Source: Buxus sempervirens (Eukaryota > Streptophyta > Magnoliopsida > Buxales > Buxaceae). Taken from it: DNA of 64,000 nt. The position numbers and the translations under genes are program-made. Under the pieces are notes generated by a model. That model did not search any database. It saw nothing but the letters and a program-made list of their open reading frames with translations, and was not told the origin of the DNA. The stretch lies in assembly GCA_947561395.2 (NCBI GenBank), contig OX387184.1:12070205-12134204 (forward strand). The letters run 5' to 3'. Shown here one piece after another: positions 12,301-23,015 of this stretch (positions are counted from its first letter, which is position 1; each line of letters begins with the position of its first letter).

Positions 12301-15061
12301 TTCCCAAGAAACACTTGTAATTGCTGAAAAATGATCAAAGAACATGAAAGAACTCTGGGAGTAGAGCAAAACCTCACAAACTGGTCCAAAGGATGGTACC
12401 AGTTGGTCTATCATCCAATTGGTCCAAAGTCTTTCCTTTGTATATTCTATAGTTTCGATCCCAAGGGCACAAAGGATAAAGTGTCCTTAGCAAGTTGTTG
12501 TCTTGCGGTAATAAATCTTGGAAGATTATTTTACATGCTATTTGTTAGTATCTGTCAAGGTAGTTCCATAGAAGACTGTCTCAGAATGTTGGTACTGAGG
12601 TCTTTAACATTGCTTTGGTGTAAGCTTCTAAAAATTTGAATCTTTTGGAAATTATAATTCATTTCTCGAAGGATAATACCCCAACTTTAAGAAAGTGGAA
12701 TTTTTTATGAGATTAGTGTTGAGTGAATTTAAGAAAGGAAAATAAATGATTAGAACCCAAGGGGTTGGCCCCACGCTTTTTTGCAATGCATTTTCAAATC
12801 TCTCAACAAAAAACAAAGTGGGTAATTTTACTCCTCTCCTTTCTGAAAAAGGGGTGGGTCCTGCTCTTTTTTCATTCTCTAGGTAATATAGCTCATAAGG
12901 ATGCAGGAAAAGTAGCTTTTACTGCATTCTCTATATTCTCTTGACATCTAAATACAGCATGAAAATTCCAGCACCCTCAAATTCTAAAGGATGCTATTTA
13001 CTTTCTAATCACACCAAAATTTGTATGTTTACTACTTATGAGTGTAATAAATTATAAAAAATGAAAGGCATACAGAGTTTAATATTTAGTTGGAAGAATC
13101 ACACTGATTTAAATTTCCAGTGAAGAACCTCCTTAATGAAGGATTTTTTGAACACACTGATCTATATTTCCAGTGAAAATCACAGTTGGATTATGAAGTA
13201 ATAATGAAAGTTTTTTGTCCCAGAGATTATTTATGGTGGTGGCTGTTTTTCTCTTTTTCGAAGAACCTTGGACTTGTGAAAAGAAATTGCAGAAGATTCA
13301 TAAATAGCAGTGCTTACAATATCGCTGGGATGGGGAAAAATTGAGCACTCTCTCCATTGCCAAAATTTTTTTTTTTTTTGCACACTCATTTATGAGAGCT
13401 GATACATAACACTGTGTTAGGAGAATTATGTCATCGAGCACATGTACTCTAGTCATCCGAGGATTGGGGGTGATGGTGATGACTTCGAGCCAGCATCATA
13501 TTTTATTGTGGATATGAGTCATGTTTATCTTTTATTATTCTACATTGCTCTAATAAAATGATGTAATGAGCCTTATATGCTTTTTATGAACTGAATTTGT
13601 GACATCTATTATGACTTTATTACTTGAGCCGCCTTTCTTATGTCATGCATGTTATTGATTTATTGTATATGCAATATTGGTGATCTTTATTTCTTTCCAT
13701 TTATCTTTATTTTTTTAGATTTTAGGTGCATTTCACACCAATTAAATTGCTCCACAGCTGCAGGGATCAACTCAAACCGTATTCTCAAGAATTAAAGTGA
13801 GAAATTTATGAGCTTTTTAACACCATGCCAGCAGTATGCTGGGCATGGTGTAAAATTTTTCCATATGTTTTACACACACAGGCCAAGGGGTTGGCATGCC
13901 CCTTGGCAGCAATATTTAAGGCCTTGAGAAATAGACTTCAAGATGTATCTACAAGTAAATTATATTTTCAGTAGTTTTGCAAGAGTAAATAATTTGTGGG
14001 GGAATTTCCTGATAGTAAATCAATTTTTAAAGCCATGGCTAGTATGTTGTCCCAGAAATTTGTGAAAAAGTAGGCTTCAACATACGAATGACGCTTTGTT
14101 TACTGCTTTGCTCTTTTGGGTAATTCAAGATATCTGTTCATATTTACATCTGATTTTATTTAGTGAATTTGTAATTGTTTTTGAAAGTTTTACCATCCAT
14201 GAGATTCATATAGAAGTGCTATCAACAGTTGGAAATTTGACTTTCTTTAGCAGAGAAAGCTATACTCAAAATTTCAAGAAACAGAATGTCAAAGAGAGAT
14301 GATATCAAGAAAAGAAAGGAAATAAAAGGCCTAAACTCAGTTAAGTTTGATTCTATTTCGTCCTTCTGTTTCTCATATAGTCGTCTGGTGGCCTACTACC
14401 ACTATCAAAACAGTTTATAATCTTGTTACCAGAAGCAGGGTATCAAGGGAAAACATGCAGGTGTAAGTGTTCACAGAACAAGTGCAATGGATATTAACAT
14501 TGATTCTGAACAGTCAAAAGATGAAGCACCAAGAACCAAAATCCGGAAGCAAGGGAGCTATAAGAAAAATAGCGAGACAGATAAGAGCACTTCTGTAAGT
14601 TTGTTTCCTCTTTTTCTCTGAATTATTATAGATGGCATTTGGACCTGAATCTCTCATGGATAAAGTATGTATAACCCTTTATCAGGAAACCATATCCCCT
14701 AGAAAACCACAGAGTTCCATGACACCGCAAATGCAAAGAAAGCATGATAATTCCTTCCCACAGGAAGCAAGGGAGGAAGCTGAAGGGGAAATCACCCCAA
14801 AGCACGGTGGTGTTAAGAAGAAACCAAAGGTTGATAGCCCCTTATTCTGTAAATGTGCAAATTTCATGCTTTATAATTCCTTGTTCTCAAAAAGCTTGTG
14901 CATTTCCTAGTGTATTGGTTAATAAAAGTCAACTCTGCTACCAGGTAAGTACCACATTAGCAAGATCGCAAGATTTGAGTGCAAGGCGAATTAAGGTAAT
15001 GCAGAATCTTGGCCTCATTGCTCCTTCCGGGTCTCCATTCCACAGAAGAGGACTTGTGTAA
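9396..15061 (+). CDS. Small PWWP-domain nuclear protein, eight coding exons
   Basis: Exons read from splice sites and phase: 9396-9542, 9649-9740, 9980-10022, 10144-10200, 10325-10379, 14461-14594, 14686-14829 and 14945-15061. They total 789 nt and encode 262 aa with no frame conflict. Residues 30-95 form a PWWP domain: it opens with GDVIWVKLNGCSWWPGQV, where SWWP is the signature motif, and continues through VLVRLYGSYNYLYVDPAKYRDEFE. PWWP domains bind DNA and methylated histone tails in chromatin. The middle is basic and polar, with KRRASERR near 125 and KIRKQ near 155 as likely nuclear signals. The C-terminus has a conserved-looking block, ARRIKVMQNLGLIAPSGSPF. It is much shorter than most plant PWWP proteins and has no second domain. 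Intron 5 is 4.1 kb and an extra or alternative exon there cannot be excluded. Confidence 0.8.
13821..13850. repeat. Hairpin (inverted repeat)
   Basis: The arms caccatgcc-agca and tgct-gggcatggtg pair almost perfectly, with a one-base bulge, around a three-to-four-base loop. It lies inside an intron and its role is unknown. Confidence 0.6.
13882..13907. repeat. Hairpin (inverted repeat)
   Basis: Nine-base arms gccaagggg and ccccttggc enclose an 8-base loop. It sits 31 bases after the preceding hairpin in the same intron. Confidence 0.6.
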
Positions 15062-15740
15062 GCCAAAGTGCTTTCGAGTCAGGACCCTGTTTAATCATGC
15101 AGCATGCACAGCCATGGATCCATTTTTGTGGACACAATTTTTGCTAGTTATCTAATGGCACGCGTTCAGGTTTGCTGGTCGCTAAATTGGAATCGAAAGG
15201 GGAGAATTTATCCGCATTTTTGTATGGCACATTAAGCTTGAAAACAGGAACACAACTGCTACTTGTTTATGATAAATATATATTACTAATAGGTGTTTTC
15301 AAAAATTTCATATGAGTGACCTCATTTTTTTGCCCCTTTTTAAAGTACTTTTTGAAGCCATTAATGTCCTAAGCAATTATTACTTAGATTTGGTTGTCGT
15401 TTGCCTAATGTGTGGTAATGTATGCCACCTGCTAGTATATGAAGAAGTGGCTCTATGAAGCTCCTCCTTTTTAAGGAGAAATTTGCCGAGGCATCGTTTC
15501 ATAACCTGCAAGAATGTTCTTACACTTTTGTGGTTTTTACAAACTGGTTGGTTATGGTATTGGTATGGTATGGAACAACCTTTTTAAAAATGTTTGAATT
15601 AGAATAAATTTTTGGGTGGGCTTCGTCATGACACTCCAAGCCCGAAATTTGGGCCAGGCTGGTTGGTATATTGACTACAAATCTTTCAAATAATAACTCT
15701 CTAGCCTAGCCCGAGCCTGAGCCCACCCACTAAGCACGGA
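15062..15740. other. PWWP gene 3' UTR and intergenic DNA
   Basis: This is the region downstream of the TAA at 15059-15061. It is AT-rich and no gene was recognised. The 3' end of the transcript cannot be fixed from sequence alone. Confidence 0.35.
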
Positions 15741-15890
15741 TCACTTCCTGTGATGGTTTTATCTACGGATCTTAAGTGAAACTTCCACAGGATGTAAACA
15801 CGTGTCCTGTGGTTGAAAATTATTAGTTGCGTGTTTGCATCCTATGGAGCTTCACTTAAAGACTGCAAATAGAACCACCACAAGAGATGA
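15741..15890. repeat. Foldback MITE-like inverted repeat, about 150 bp
   Basis: The left arm runs from 'tcacttcctgtgatggtttt' through 'cttaagtgaaacttccacag' to 'gatgtaaacacg'. The reverse complement of the right arm gives 'tcatctcttgtggtggttct', then 'tttaagtgaagctccatagg', then 'atgcaaacacgc'. The arms are about 60 bases and mostly identical, with a short centre. Confidence 0.7.
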
Positions 15891-16858
15891 ATTGGCGGAG
15901 GAGGGAGGAGGTCAGTGTTATTTAAAGAATCACAAGATAGGAATCTAAAGGGGAGGTACGTGTAATTATCGAATTCTACAGAGCGACACGCTGGTAAGCC
16001 ACAATAAAATCAGAAGCAAGAGTGGTCCCGCCCTGAGAATTTGATCACCTGGAAGAGGAACAAGAGTGACGTGATAAGCGGCTACTCTTACGGATCTCTG
16101 CCGTTCCATGCTTCCAAATAAAAACAAGAAAAAAAGTAGGAAATTTTTGGTATAAACGACAAGCGTGATCCCATAACGATTTCACCTGCAAAGGCATAAA
16201 AGGGTAATCAGTGTTGTCCCTGTTTCAAGCCAAAAACATGCCAATTGTAGTAGTACCCACGCTACGTCATGCTTATCTCAAATGTTCCCTTCGCATTCGC
16301 CTCAGATGATTCTATGGTGGAGAGGCTCACAGGCGTACGGCTGCTGCTGTATCTTCTGCGATTCCCCTGTCAACCACCGTATTAATAACGCTCTGCGCAT
16401 CCGTAGCACCGTAACTTTTAAGCTTCCATCAAAATCATTCCTTTGGTCTTCGAAATAATGAGTCCCACCTGCCTTGCCTCCCACGAAATACAAAAAAATT
16501 TAAAAGAAAGATCTAAGAATCAATTGTTAATTATGCGTCCGATGAACTGTGTTCCTTTTCTCTTGATTCCTGTCCCGATGATGACATGGATGTACATAGT
16601 ACGGGAGATTGAGGTCCTTTATCTATCAAACGGTGTAGGTGAGATCGCTCGCTTCGCAATGGATATCCACGTACGTTGACGGATTGTCGAGTTTTCTCTT
16701 CGCTGGTCTTTCTTCTGTTTGTTATTTTGAATAAAAAATTTATATTTCGCCGAAGTCAATTAATTAATTAATTATTTACTTAAAAGTCAACAAAAAAAAT
16801 AATAATAAATTTACCCGGTTATAAATGAATCCAACCTGATTTGGGAAAATTAATTTTG
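15891..16858. other. Intergenic, upstream of the bHLH gene, no gene seen
   Basis: Mixed-composition DNA with chance frames only. A short TTAA/AATT microsatellite-like tract occurs near 16760-16780. Confidence 0.3.
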
Positions 16859-16995
16859 AGGGATACTTTTTTTTTTTTTTTGAAAATAATTAAAATTCAC
16901 ACAACGATATTCTTGTAACAGTAAAATATCACTAAAACTTATTCTATTATAACTTTGTGTGACTGGATTTTAATTATTTTGGAAAAGTGTCACTA
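16859..16995. repeat. Foldback MITE-like inverted repeat, about 137 bp
   Basis: The left arm contains 'gggatactttttt' and 'gaaaataattaaaattcaca'. The reverse complement of the right arm gives 'agtgacacttttcc' and 'aaaataattaaaatccagtc' followed by 'acacaa'. The arms are about 45 bases with an AT-rich centre. No convincing target duplication was seen. Confidence 0.55.
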
Positions 16996-17399
16996 AACGT
17001 TTATTTTCCCATCTGACTTTCAGAAAAGCTAAATCAGTCGTCAAGATTCATGGCCGCTCGCTCTCTCATCATCTTTCCTCTTCCTCGGGTTGTGGGAGTT
17101 CAACGATGCGGAATTAATCACCGCCCTCCGTTTGGAATCATCAAGCCCGCCTTTCTGTATTTACGAGTCTTGCACTGCGATGATGAGCAAAGTTTAGCGT
17201 CATCGCTTTGTGTCCGACGATCAACAGAACAATAAGTGACAGTGAAAGACAGGCGTTTCTGATCGTCAACAGGGTTGTCGGGGGTCATGATGGCTATTGT
17301 TCCCGTTTTCTTCGAATAGCTGTCGCCTTCGCCGCCGGAAAATTATTACCGGCCTTTTAGATTTCAAACACCGCTACCACCCCCATGACCCACCGGTCC

Positions 17400-17960
17400 A
17401 CAATCTACCCTCCACAGTCTCTCCACTTCCATTATTCCGCTGCTGCATCTGTTTCTTTTTCTCCCCCCTTTTTCTTATTTGTAGTTTTGCACTGCTCCTT
17501 CCTCTACAAAAAAAAAAGTGGAAACCAAAAGGTTTTTTAACTTTTTCACACTCGGAGAAGAAACTACAAAAGCCCTTTTCCCTTTCCAGTTCCCACTTCA
17601 GTTCTACTCCAAGTCTCCAACTCCCCTTCTTCTTCTTCTTCTCAGCTTAATCTCTCTCTCTCTCTCTCGCCGATTCTGTCTTCTTAGCAATAAAAGGGTT
17701 CTCGGATTTTTCGTGCAGGGCATTCCCGAACGTATCGGGATCGCTATTGCCATACTGATTGAGGTTTGATGCTTTATGATCGCTTGCTTTCTTTGATTCC
17801 GATTCTTATATTTAGTTCGGCTTAAATGAAAAGGATATGTTACGGATATCTCGGGTTTCTTCGCTATATTCTTCGCTTTCTTTATTCCTTACGGGGTTCG
17901 TTTGTTTTTCTTGTCTAGCTTCTAGAGGAAAAAGTGGGCGCGCAGAAGCTAGCAGAAAAG
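17400..17960 (+). promoter_or_regulatory. Leader of the bHLH gene (pyrimidine-rich 5' UTR)
   Basis: Long C/T-rich tracts, including a (CT)n run at about 17651-17668, lie 300 bases before the ATG, which is typical of plant core promoters and 5' UTRs. The transcription start and any 5' UTR intron cannot be fixed from sequence. Confidence 0.4.
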
Positions 17961-18823
17961 ATGCTTTCCTTTCCAAGTTACTATTACGGGCTGGGGGGCT
18001 GTTCAAATGGCGACGAATATCTTCAGGGAGTTAGTTCTGTGGAGAAGATTATGAGCCAGGTGCACGGTGGGGGTTCAACGTCGAGTTTCCGATCGACGGT
18101 GGAGGCAAAAGCAGTTGCTGCATGCAAGAGCCACAGCGAGGCCGAGAGGAGGCGAAGAGAGCGCATCAATGGCCACCTCGCCACGCTTCGTACTCTTCTT
18201 CCCAACATGGCCAAGGTCTGTATTAAGTATTAACGCGCGTAATGGTTCACCTGTTTCTTTCGTTATTGGCAGGATTCCTCATTCCTCTTCAAAGTTCTAA
18301 ATAATTAAAATACTGTGGTGGATACCAGACGGATAAGGCTTCATTGCTGGCAAAAGTAGTACAACATGTGAGGGAGCTGAAGAAGCTGGCAGCTGAGGTG
18401 GCAGTGCAGGATGGCGATGGATGCAGCAGCAGCAGCAGCAGCAGAGAATCTCCCTTTCCAGGAGAGACGGACGAGCTGACGCTGGGCTACTGCGAGGAAG
18501 AAGGGCATCAGCTTGTAAAGGTGTCGCTTTGCTGCGACGACCGCCCAGACCTTTTCTCTGATCTGACCCAAGCATTGAGGTCTGTCCAGGTGAGGGTGGT
18601 CAGGGCCGAGATGTCGACGCTCGGAGGCAGGACCAAGAGCGTGTTTCTAATACAGGGCGGTGGCGGTGGCGGAGGTGGTGGAGATGATAATAATAACACG
18701 TTTGGGAATTTAAGACGGGCTTTGAAAGCGGTTCTCGACAAACCCTCGGTGCCTGCAACGTTGGGACAGGTGGTTTCGGGGAATAAGCGACCACGATTCT
18801 CTCTAGCAACTCATTGCCAATGA
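17961..18823 (+). CDS. bHLH transcription factor with C-terminal ACT-like region (bHLH30/32/106/107-like)
   Basis: There are two coding exons, 17961-18215 and 18329-18823, joined by a 113-bp GT-AG intron in phase 0 (249 aa). The basic region KSHSEAERRRRERIN carries H58, E62 and R66, the residues that read the E-box/G-box CANNTG core. Helix 1 runs to LRTLLPN, the intron falls in the loop (MAK/TDKASLL), and helix 2 is LLAKVVQHVRELKKLA. Residues about 147-192 (VKVSLCCDDRPDLFSDL to STLGGRTKSVFLI) form an ACT-like dimerisation fold typical of this plant bHLH group. A serine run near 118 and a glycine run of nine to ten residues near 194-203 are low-complexity insertions. The upstream in-frame GTG at 17934 is not used; the first ATG is at 17961. 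The protein is a probable nuclear regulator; target genes cannot be inferred. Confidence 0.9.
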
Positions 18824-19453
18824 TTTCTTTCTTGCCGTTTTTATGTATTTTTTCATTTTCATACCCGCGCGTAGGTTGAATCGTGGGAAAATACGCGCAT
18901 TTGTTTAGTTATCTTTGATATGGCGTGAGGTGTTCTGGGTTTTCTTCTTGTCCTATCACCGGACTGGATTGGGCCGGGAAGGCTGGACCAATTCAATAGG
19001 CCGAAAGACTATCCCTTTTTGTCTACATGGCCCAACACGTATTTAACACTCTACAGGCTCAACAGAAGCCCATACGAACCCGTAAAAAGTCAAATCATTA
19101 GGCCCAACCTACAAGATATCGTCGACAAAAAGGGTGGGGACCAACCGAAATAGCATCACGGCACTCCAAATGATCTATCGATTACAAGGCAACATTTTGT
19201 TAAGCAACCACCCCATGGACAGCCTATAGTGCTAACGCCTGGCAAGATCAAAGTGAAGTTGATAGGTTGATAGGTGCGTTTTGACTTGGGCTTAAGGTTT
19301 CTAAGGAAATATGGCACCTAAGGCTGATTTGTTTAACGAAGATGGTGAGTGATAGATGAGAAGTTCAACAAACAAACAGATAATCTGTCCCAACAACCCC
19401 ATGCGAATACTTTAATCTCTGCCCAACGCCGCGTCCCTCTACATATTCCCCTC
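18824..19453. other. Intergenic between bHLH and PELPK genes
   Basis: This holds the 3' region of the bHLH gene and the upstream promoter of the PELPK gene. No additional gene or repeat was recognised. Confidence 0.35.
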
Positions 19454-19460
19454 TATAAAA
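19454..19460 (+). promoter_or_regulatory. TATA box of the PELPK gene
   Basis: TATAAAA occurs in the context cctctataaaaacc, 78 bases before the ATG at 19538. This leaves a plausible short 5' UTR of about 45-50 bases and fits a strongly or conditionally expressed cell-wall protein gene. Confidence 0.65.
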
Positions 19461-19537
19461 ACCAGGCACGCCAATCTTTGTATTCCATACAAACGCAAAC
19501 TTGTCTCGGGTGTCTCAGCCTCCCAAGTGATCCAGAT

Positions 19538-20659
19538 ATGGCTTCTAACAGCAGCCTATCTTTTCTGCTGCCTTTGTTGCTCATCACATTGTCGCTGATG
19601 AGTGGGAATGTAGTCCATGCAGCTCGCCGCCTTGCGGAGACGAGCTTGCCTGAGGTTCCTAAGACTGAGTTGCCACCGGTACCCCATGTCCCAGAGCTTC
19701 CTAAACTAGAAGTCCCACCTGTTCCCCATGTCCCAGAGCTTCCTAAACCAGAGCTTCCGAAGCTTGAAGTGCCACATGTACCAGAACTTCCGAAGCCTGA
19801 AGTGCCACACGTGCCAGAGCTTCCCAAGCCTGAAGTCCCACATGTACCAGAGCTTCCCAAGCCTGAAGTGCCAAAACTGCCTGAAGTGCCAAAACTGCCC
19901 GAAGTGCCACATGTACCAGAGCTTCCCAAGCCTGAAGTGCCACATGTACCAGAGCTTCCTAAGCCTGAAGTGCCAAAACTGCCTGAAGTGCCACATGTAC
20001 CAGAGCTTCCCAAGCCTGAAGTGCCGCACGTGCCTGAGCTTCCCAAGCTTGAGGTGCCAAAACTGCCCGAATTGCCACATGTACCAGAGCTTCCCAAGCC
20101 TGAAGTGCCGCACGTGCCTGAGCTTCCCAAGCTTGAAGTGCCAAAACTGCCCGAATTGTCACATGTACCAGAGCTTCCCAAGCCTGAAGTGCCACATGTA
20201 CCAGAGCTTCCCAAGCCTGAAGTGCCACATGTACCAGAGGTTCCCAAGCCTGAAGTCCCACATGTTCCAGAGCTTCCCAAGATTGAAGTGCCAAAACTAC
20301 CCGAAGTGCCACATGTACCAGAGCTTCCCAAGCCTGAACTACCGCACGTTCCAGAGCTTCCCAAGCATGAAGTGCCAAAATTGCCAGAAGTGCCACATGT
20401 ACCAGAGCTTCCTAAGCCTGAAGAGCCACATGTGCCAGAGCTTCCCAAGCCTGAAGTGCCTAAAATGCCAGAAGTCCCACACGTCCCGGAGGTTCCCAAA
20501 CACGAAGTGCCAAAAATTCCTGAAGTCCCACACGTACCAGAGCTTCCCAAGCCTGAAGTGCCAAAAATTCCCGAAGTCCCACACATCCCAGAGGTTCCCA
20601 AACCCGAAGTGCCAGAAATACCGGAAGTCCCACATGTCCCCGAGCTTCCCAAGCCTTAA
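19538..20659 (+). CDS. Secreted PELPK-repeat (proline-rich) cell-wall protein
   Basis: This is an intronless 373-aa frame. The ATG at 19538 is chosen over the longer open frame (from 19349) because it gives a clean signal peptide: residues 1-28 have a hydrophobic core SLSFLLPLLLITLSLMSG and a likely cut after VVHA. The rest is almost wholly Pro-Glu-Leu/Val-Pro-Lys and Pro-His-Val-Pro repeats, mostly 11-residue units PEVPHVPELPK mixed with shorter PKLPEV units. This matches the Arabidopsis PELPK1/PELPK2 type of extracellular proline-rich protein, linked to growth and stress-induced cell-wall deposition. Prolines after other residues may be hydroxylated (family knowledge). The stop TAA falls exactly where the repeat would read GAA, and a proline-rich stretch follows in another frame, so the C-terminus may have been lost. 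Long open frames in other phases here are by-products of repeat units that are multiples of three. Confidence 0.85.
   Translation: MASNSSLSFLLPLLLITLSLMSGNVVHAARRLAETSLPEVPKTELPPVPHVPELPKLEVPPVPHVPELPKPELPKLEVPHVPELPKPEVPHVPELPKPEVPHVPELPKPEVPKLPEVPKLPEVPHVPELPKPEVPHVPELPKPEVPKLPEVPHVPELPKPEVPHVPELPKLEVPKLPELPHVPELPKPEVPHVPELPKLEVPKLPELSHVPELPKPEVPHVPELPKPEVPHVPEVPKPEVPHVPELPKIEVPKLPEVPHVPELPKPELPHVPELPKHEVPKLPEVPHVPELPKPEEPHVPELPKPEVPKMPEVPHVPEVPKHEVPKIPEVPHVPELPKPEVPKIPEVPHIPEVPKPEVPEIPEVPHVPELPKP
19643..20656 (+). repeat. Coding tandem repeat array (33-bp core unit)
   Basis: The 33-bp unit encoding PEVPHVPELPK recurs along the array, interrupted by 15- to 18-bp units encoding PKLPEV or similar. 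Copies are highly similar at nucleotide level in the middle (for example around 20030 and 20110), pointing to recent unequal exchange. Confidence 0.85.
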
Positions 20660-20684
20660 GTGCAAAAAATGCCTAGATTGATTG

Positions 20685-20792
20685 CTACCTCTACCTCTAC
20701 CTCATCTGCCTAAACCCACATTGCCTACTATCCCAACCCTTCCCAAAGGACTTACCGGTGTGTCTCCCCCGCACACAACCACCAGTCCTTAA
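20685..20792 (+). pseudogene. Displaced C-terminal coding remnant of the PELPK gene
   Basis: A 35-codon open stretch in the +1 frame relative to the upstream gene reads LPLPLPHLPKPTLPTIPTLPKG then LTGVSPPHTTTSP and stops at 20790-20792. The Leu-Pro/Pro-Thr pattern resembles the kind of tail that closes proline-rich wall proteins. The stop at 20657 and a phase change separate it from the main frame. That it is the former C-terminus is an inference. Confidence 0.45.
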
Positions 20793-22982
20793 TAATTAGA
20801 GTTTCTATGATTATCAAATTAATTTATTCTCACGTTCCTCAGTTGCTTTCTATGATGTTGGTGTCATTTTCATCAGTTGTTTAATTGGTACTCACAATTC
20901 TACCCAGGTCAGTGGCGGGGATCTGAGTGGATAGTTGTAGCTTCTGCGAGTGTTATCTCTCTTCTGGATTTCGATTGGGATGGATGATTCCATCTGAAGT
21001 TACATAGTTCTAGTCCTACTTGTGGGTACCAGAGATTTGTTCTATTGCTTCTGTTGTGTGTTATATGTATTTTCTTATGCATAAATAAAGTATACAAGAT
21101 TTATTACACGTTTTGGGTTTACTTGATTTCAAGTTTGTTTCGCATTTCAAGTGAATGTGATCGTTAATTTTTGGCAAGATGCAGTTCACGCATGTCAACA
21201 CACAAATTAATAGCTTTTGCAAGAAAGAGAAAGAATTAAGTGTAAATTTTCTCTGAGGAATATTGATTAAAACAATGAATCTTTATAAAAATTATCCCAT
21301 TGGAAAAAATAGTTTTTACTAAGATAATAGCTAGTCAAGTTAGTGGCCTTTCGGTGCTAGGTGAGAGGACCTTACCTTCATGAGTATTGCATCTGTCTGT
21401 GGATGTTCAACCAGCATCTATTTAGATGCATTACAATACTTTCTTTTGCTCTAAGGAGTACCCCATCAGTGGGAAATGGTGCAAGCAATCAAGATTTAGA
21501 GTTGTTGGTACAGTCCTCTATAACCCACATACGACGAAGAACAAAAAAACTTAAATGAATGGAAAGACATTGAAAACTAGCTATATTGATTGAACGTTCA
21601 AAGGGTTGGAGAGATAAATTAATTAGCAAATAGAGTTATAGTTTGAATAGGGTATGTTTTATTTAAGATAAATATTAGAAATTTTTTTAATTATTTTTTC
21701 TTGGTTTGAAACTTTGAGTAGCAGTAGAATTTGATTACAGGTAGGAAACTGTGTTAATAAACAAGCCTGTAATCTTCTATTTTGAGTGAGAATAAGAATA
21801 ATTTTTTTTATAGTTTCTTGAGGTTAAATCCCTCGTTCTGCGGTAATAGCGAGACTCCATTATCAAACCTGTTATTGAGACTCCCATCTTTCAAGCATAT
21901 TTGTCTTGGTTGTGGTGACTCATGAGACCATTACCAATCCCTAATAAAGATTATCAATTCAACGATACATTCTTGGTACTAGTGAGACTCTATTAGCAAT
22001 TTCTAGTAAAGGTTGGCGAGATTCCAATTCTTTTAAGAATAAACTGTCCAACATCCTTTATAGGTTTAACTCAATCCATTTAAATAAAAAACAACAAATT
22101 TTCTTAGTTCCTATATTGATTCAATGTACGGGGCAACAAACTGGAATAAAGAAAGGAACAATACATTTTATTCTTCCCTCAAACGCATTACACAATTGCA
22201 AAACCTCCCACGTCTCTAGTCACTAGCAATGGTAGACCTAGAAAAAGTTTTTAAAGGGGTGCACATATTATAATCTTTAAAAAAATTTATTTGAAAGCCA
22301 ATTTCTATTAAGATTTTAAAATATTTTTTTAGGGGCACTAAAATTCATAGGGTTGTCATAACTCGAGAAATGAGTCACCCATTGCCATGGTTTTTTTGTG
22401 ATCATAGGATAAACCGTAAGTGGAAATCAAATATGATTTCCCCTGTGACAATAAGCCCTTGTTAGGCTTTCATTTTTTTTTTATAAGGAACTCATTTTGG
22501 AGAATGAGTTCCACGAATTCATTGCAAGGAAGGATGGTTTGGACATTTGGTGAACAATTCATTCTTTTAGAGTTAGATCATAAATGTTAATTTTTTTTAA
22601 TTTAAAAATATTTTTCATAACTGACAAGCTATCTTACCATAGTATTCTACAAGACACTTTTATTCTTTGGTTGGCTTTATAGGAGTGACCCCTTATACAA
22701 GATATATAGCTTGTATACGATAACCTCCTATAACAAGGATTTGTATCTAAACACCCGTTTTGTTACTCGAACTCAATCCTTGAACTTTTTCAAAAATAAA
22801 TGGCAAACGAAGCCTTAAGGCCAAGATTTAAAACGATCGGTGGCAGTTTAACCGGTTCAATAAGCCGGGTTTTTAAAACGTCCGGATACGTTGGTCGGTC
22901 GATTAGGGTTTGCACGAAGAGCTGGTTTCTTGGCGCGGGGCGCGCTTCCTAGAACGGGCCGAATCCGTTAAGGCCCAAATTT
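20793..22982. other. PELPK 3' region and intergenic DNA
   Basis: A polyadenylation signal AATAAA at 21084-21089 probably ends the PELPK transcript. From 21840 to 22030 there are loose repeats of 'gagactc' phrases with no clear unit. A 10-bp-arm hairpin occurs at 22487-22512. No gene was recognised. Confidence 0.4.
22487..22512. repeat. Hairpin with perfect 10-bp arms
   Basis: Arms ggaactcatt and aatgagttcc enclose a six-base loop. It is intergenic and follows a T-run; its function is unknown. Confidence 0.6.
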
Positions 22983-23015
22983 ATGCCTCATGATCCAACT
23001 GGTGGCTCCATCATC

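Larger units (their letters stand above)
10380..14460 (+). other. Large intron 5 of the PWWP gene
   Basis: The donor gttagc follows the codon-phase-1 exon end, and the acceptor catgcag at 14460 restores frame. The content is AT-rich with no recognisable coding domain. Two compact hairpins lie at 13821-13850 and 13882-13907. The phrase 'ccaaggggttggc' in the second hairpin also occurs near 12760, suggesting dispersed repeat material. Confidence 0.55.

Noticed and set aside
17050-17235. A 61-codon + frame upstream of the bHLH gene
   Set aside because: No conserved motif, signal peptide or supporting context.
19453-20652. A 399-codon open frame on the - strand rich in SGTCGTSG repeats
   Set aside because: It is the exact antisense of the PELPK repeat array. 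The 33-bp unit has no stop in this phase, so the frame is open by periodicity alone.
19728-20681. A 317-codon + strand frame rich in SFPSLKCHMYQ
   Set aside because: Same cause: the second phase of the PELPK repeat array. It has no signal peptide and starts inside the repeats.
21840-22030. Recurring 'gagactc' phrases that looked like a CRISPR-type or tandem array
   Set aside because: Spacing and flanks are irregular and no unit can be defined; CRISPR arrays are not expected in a plant nuclear genome.
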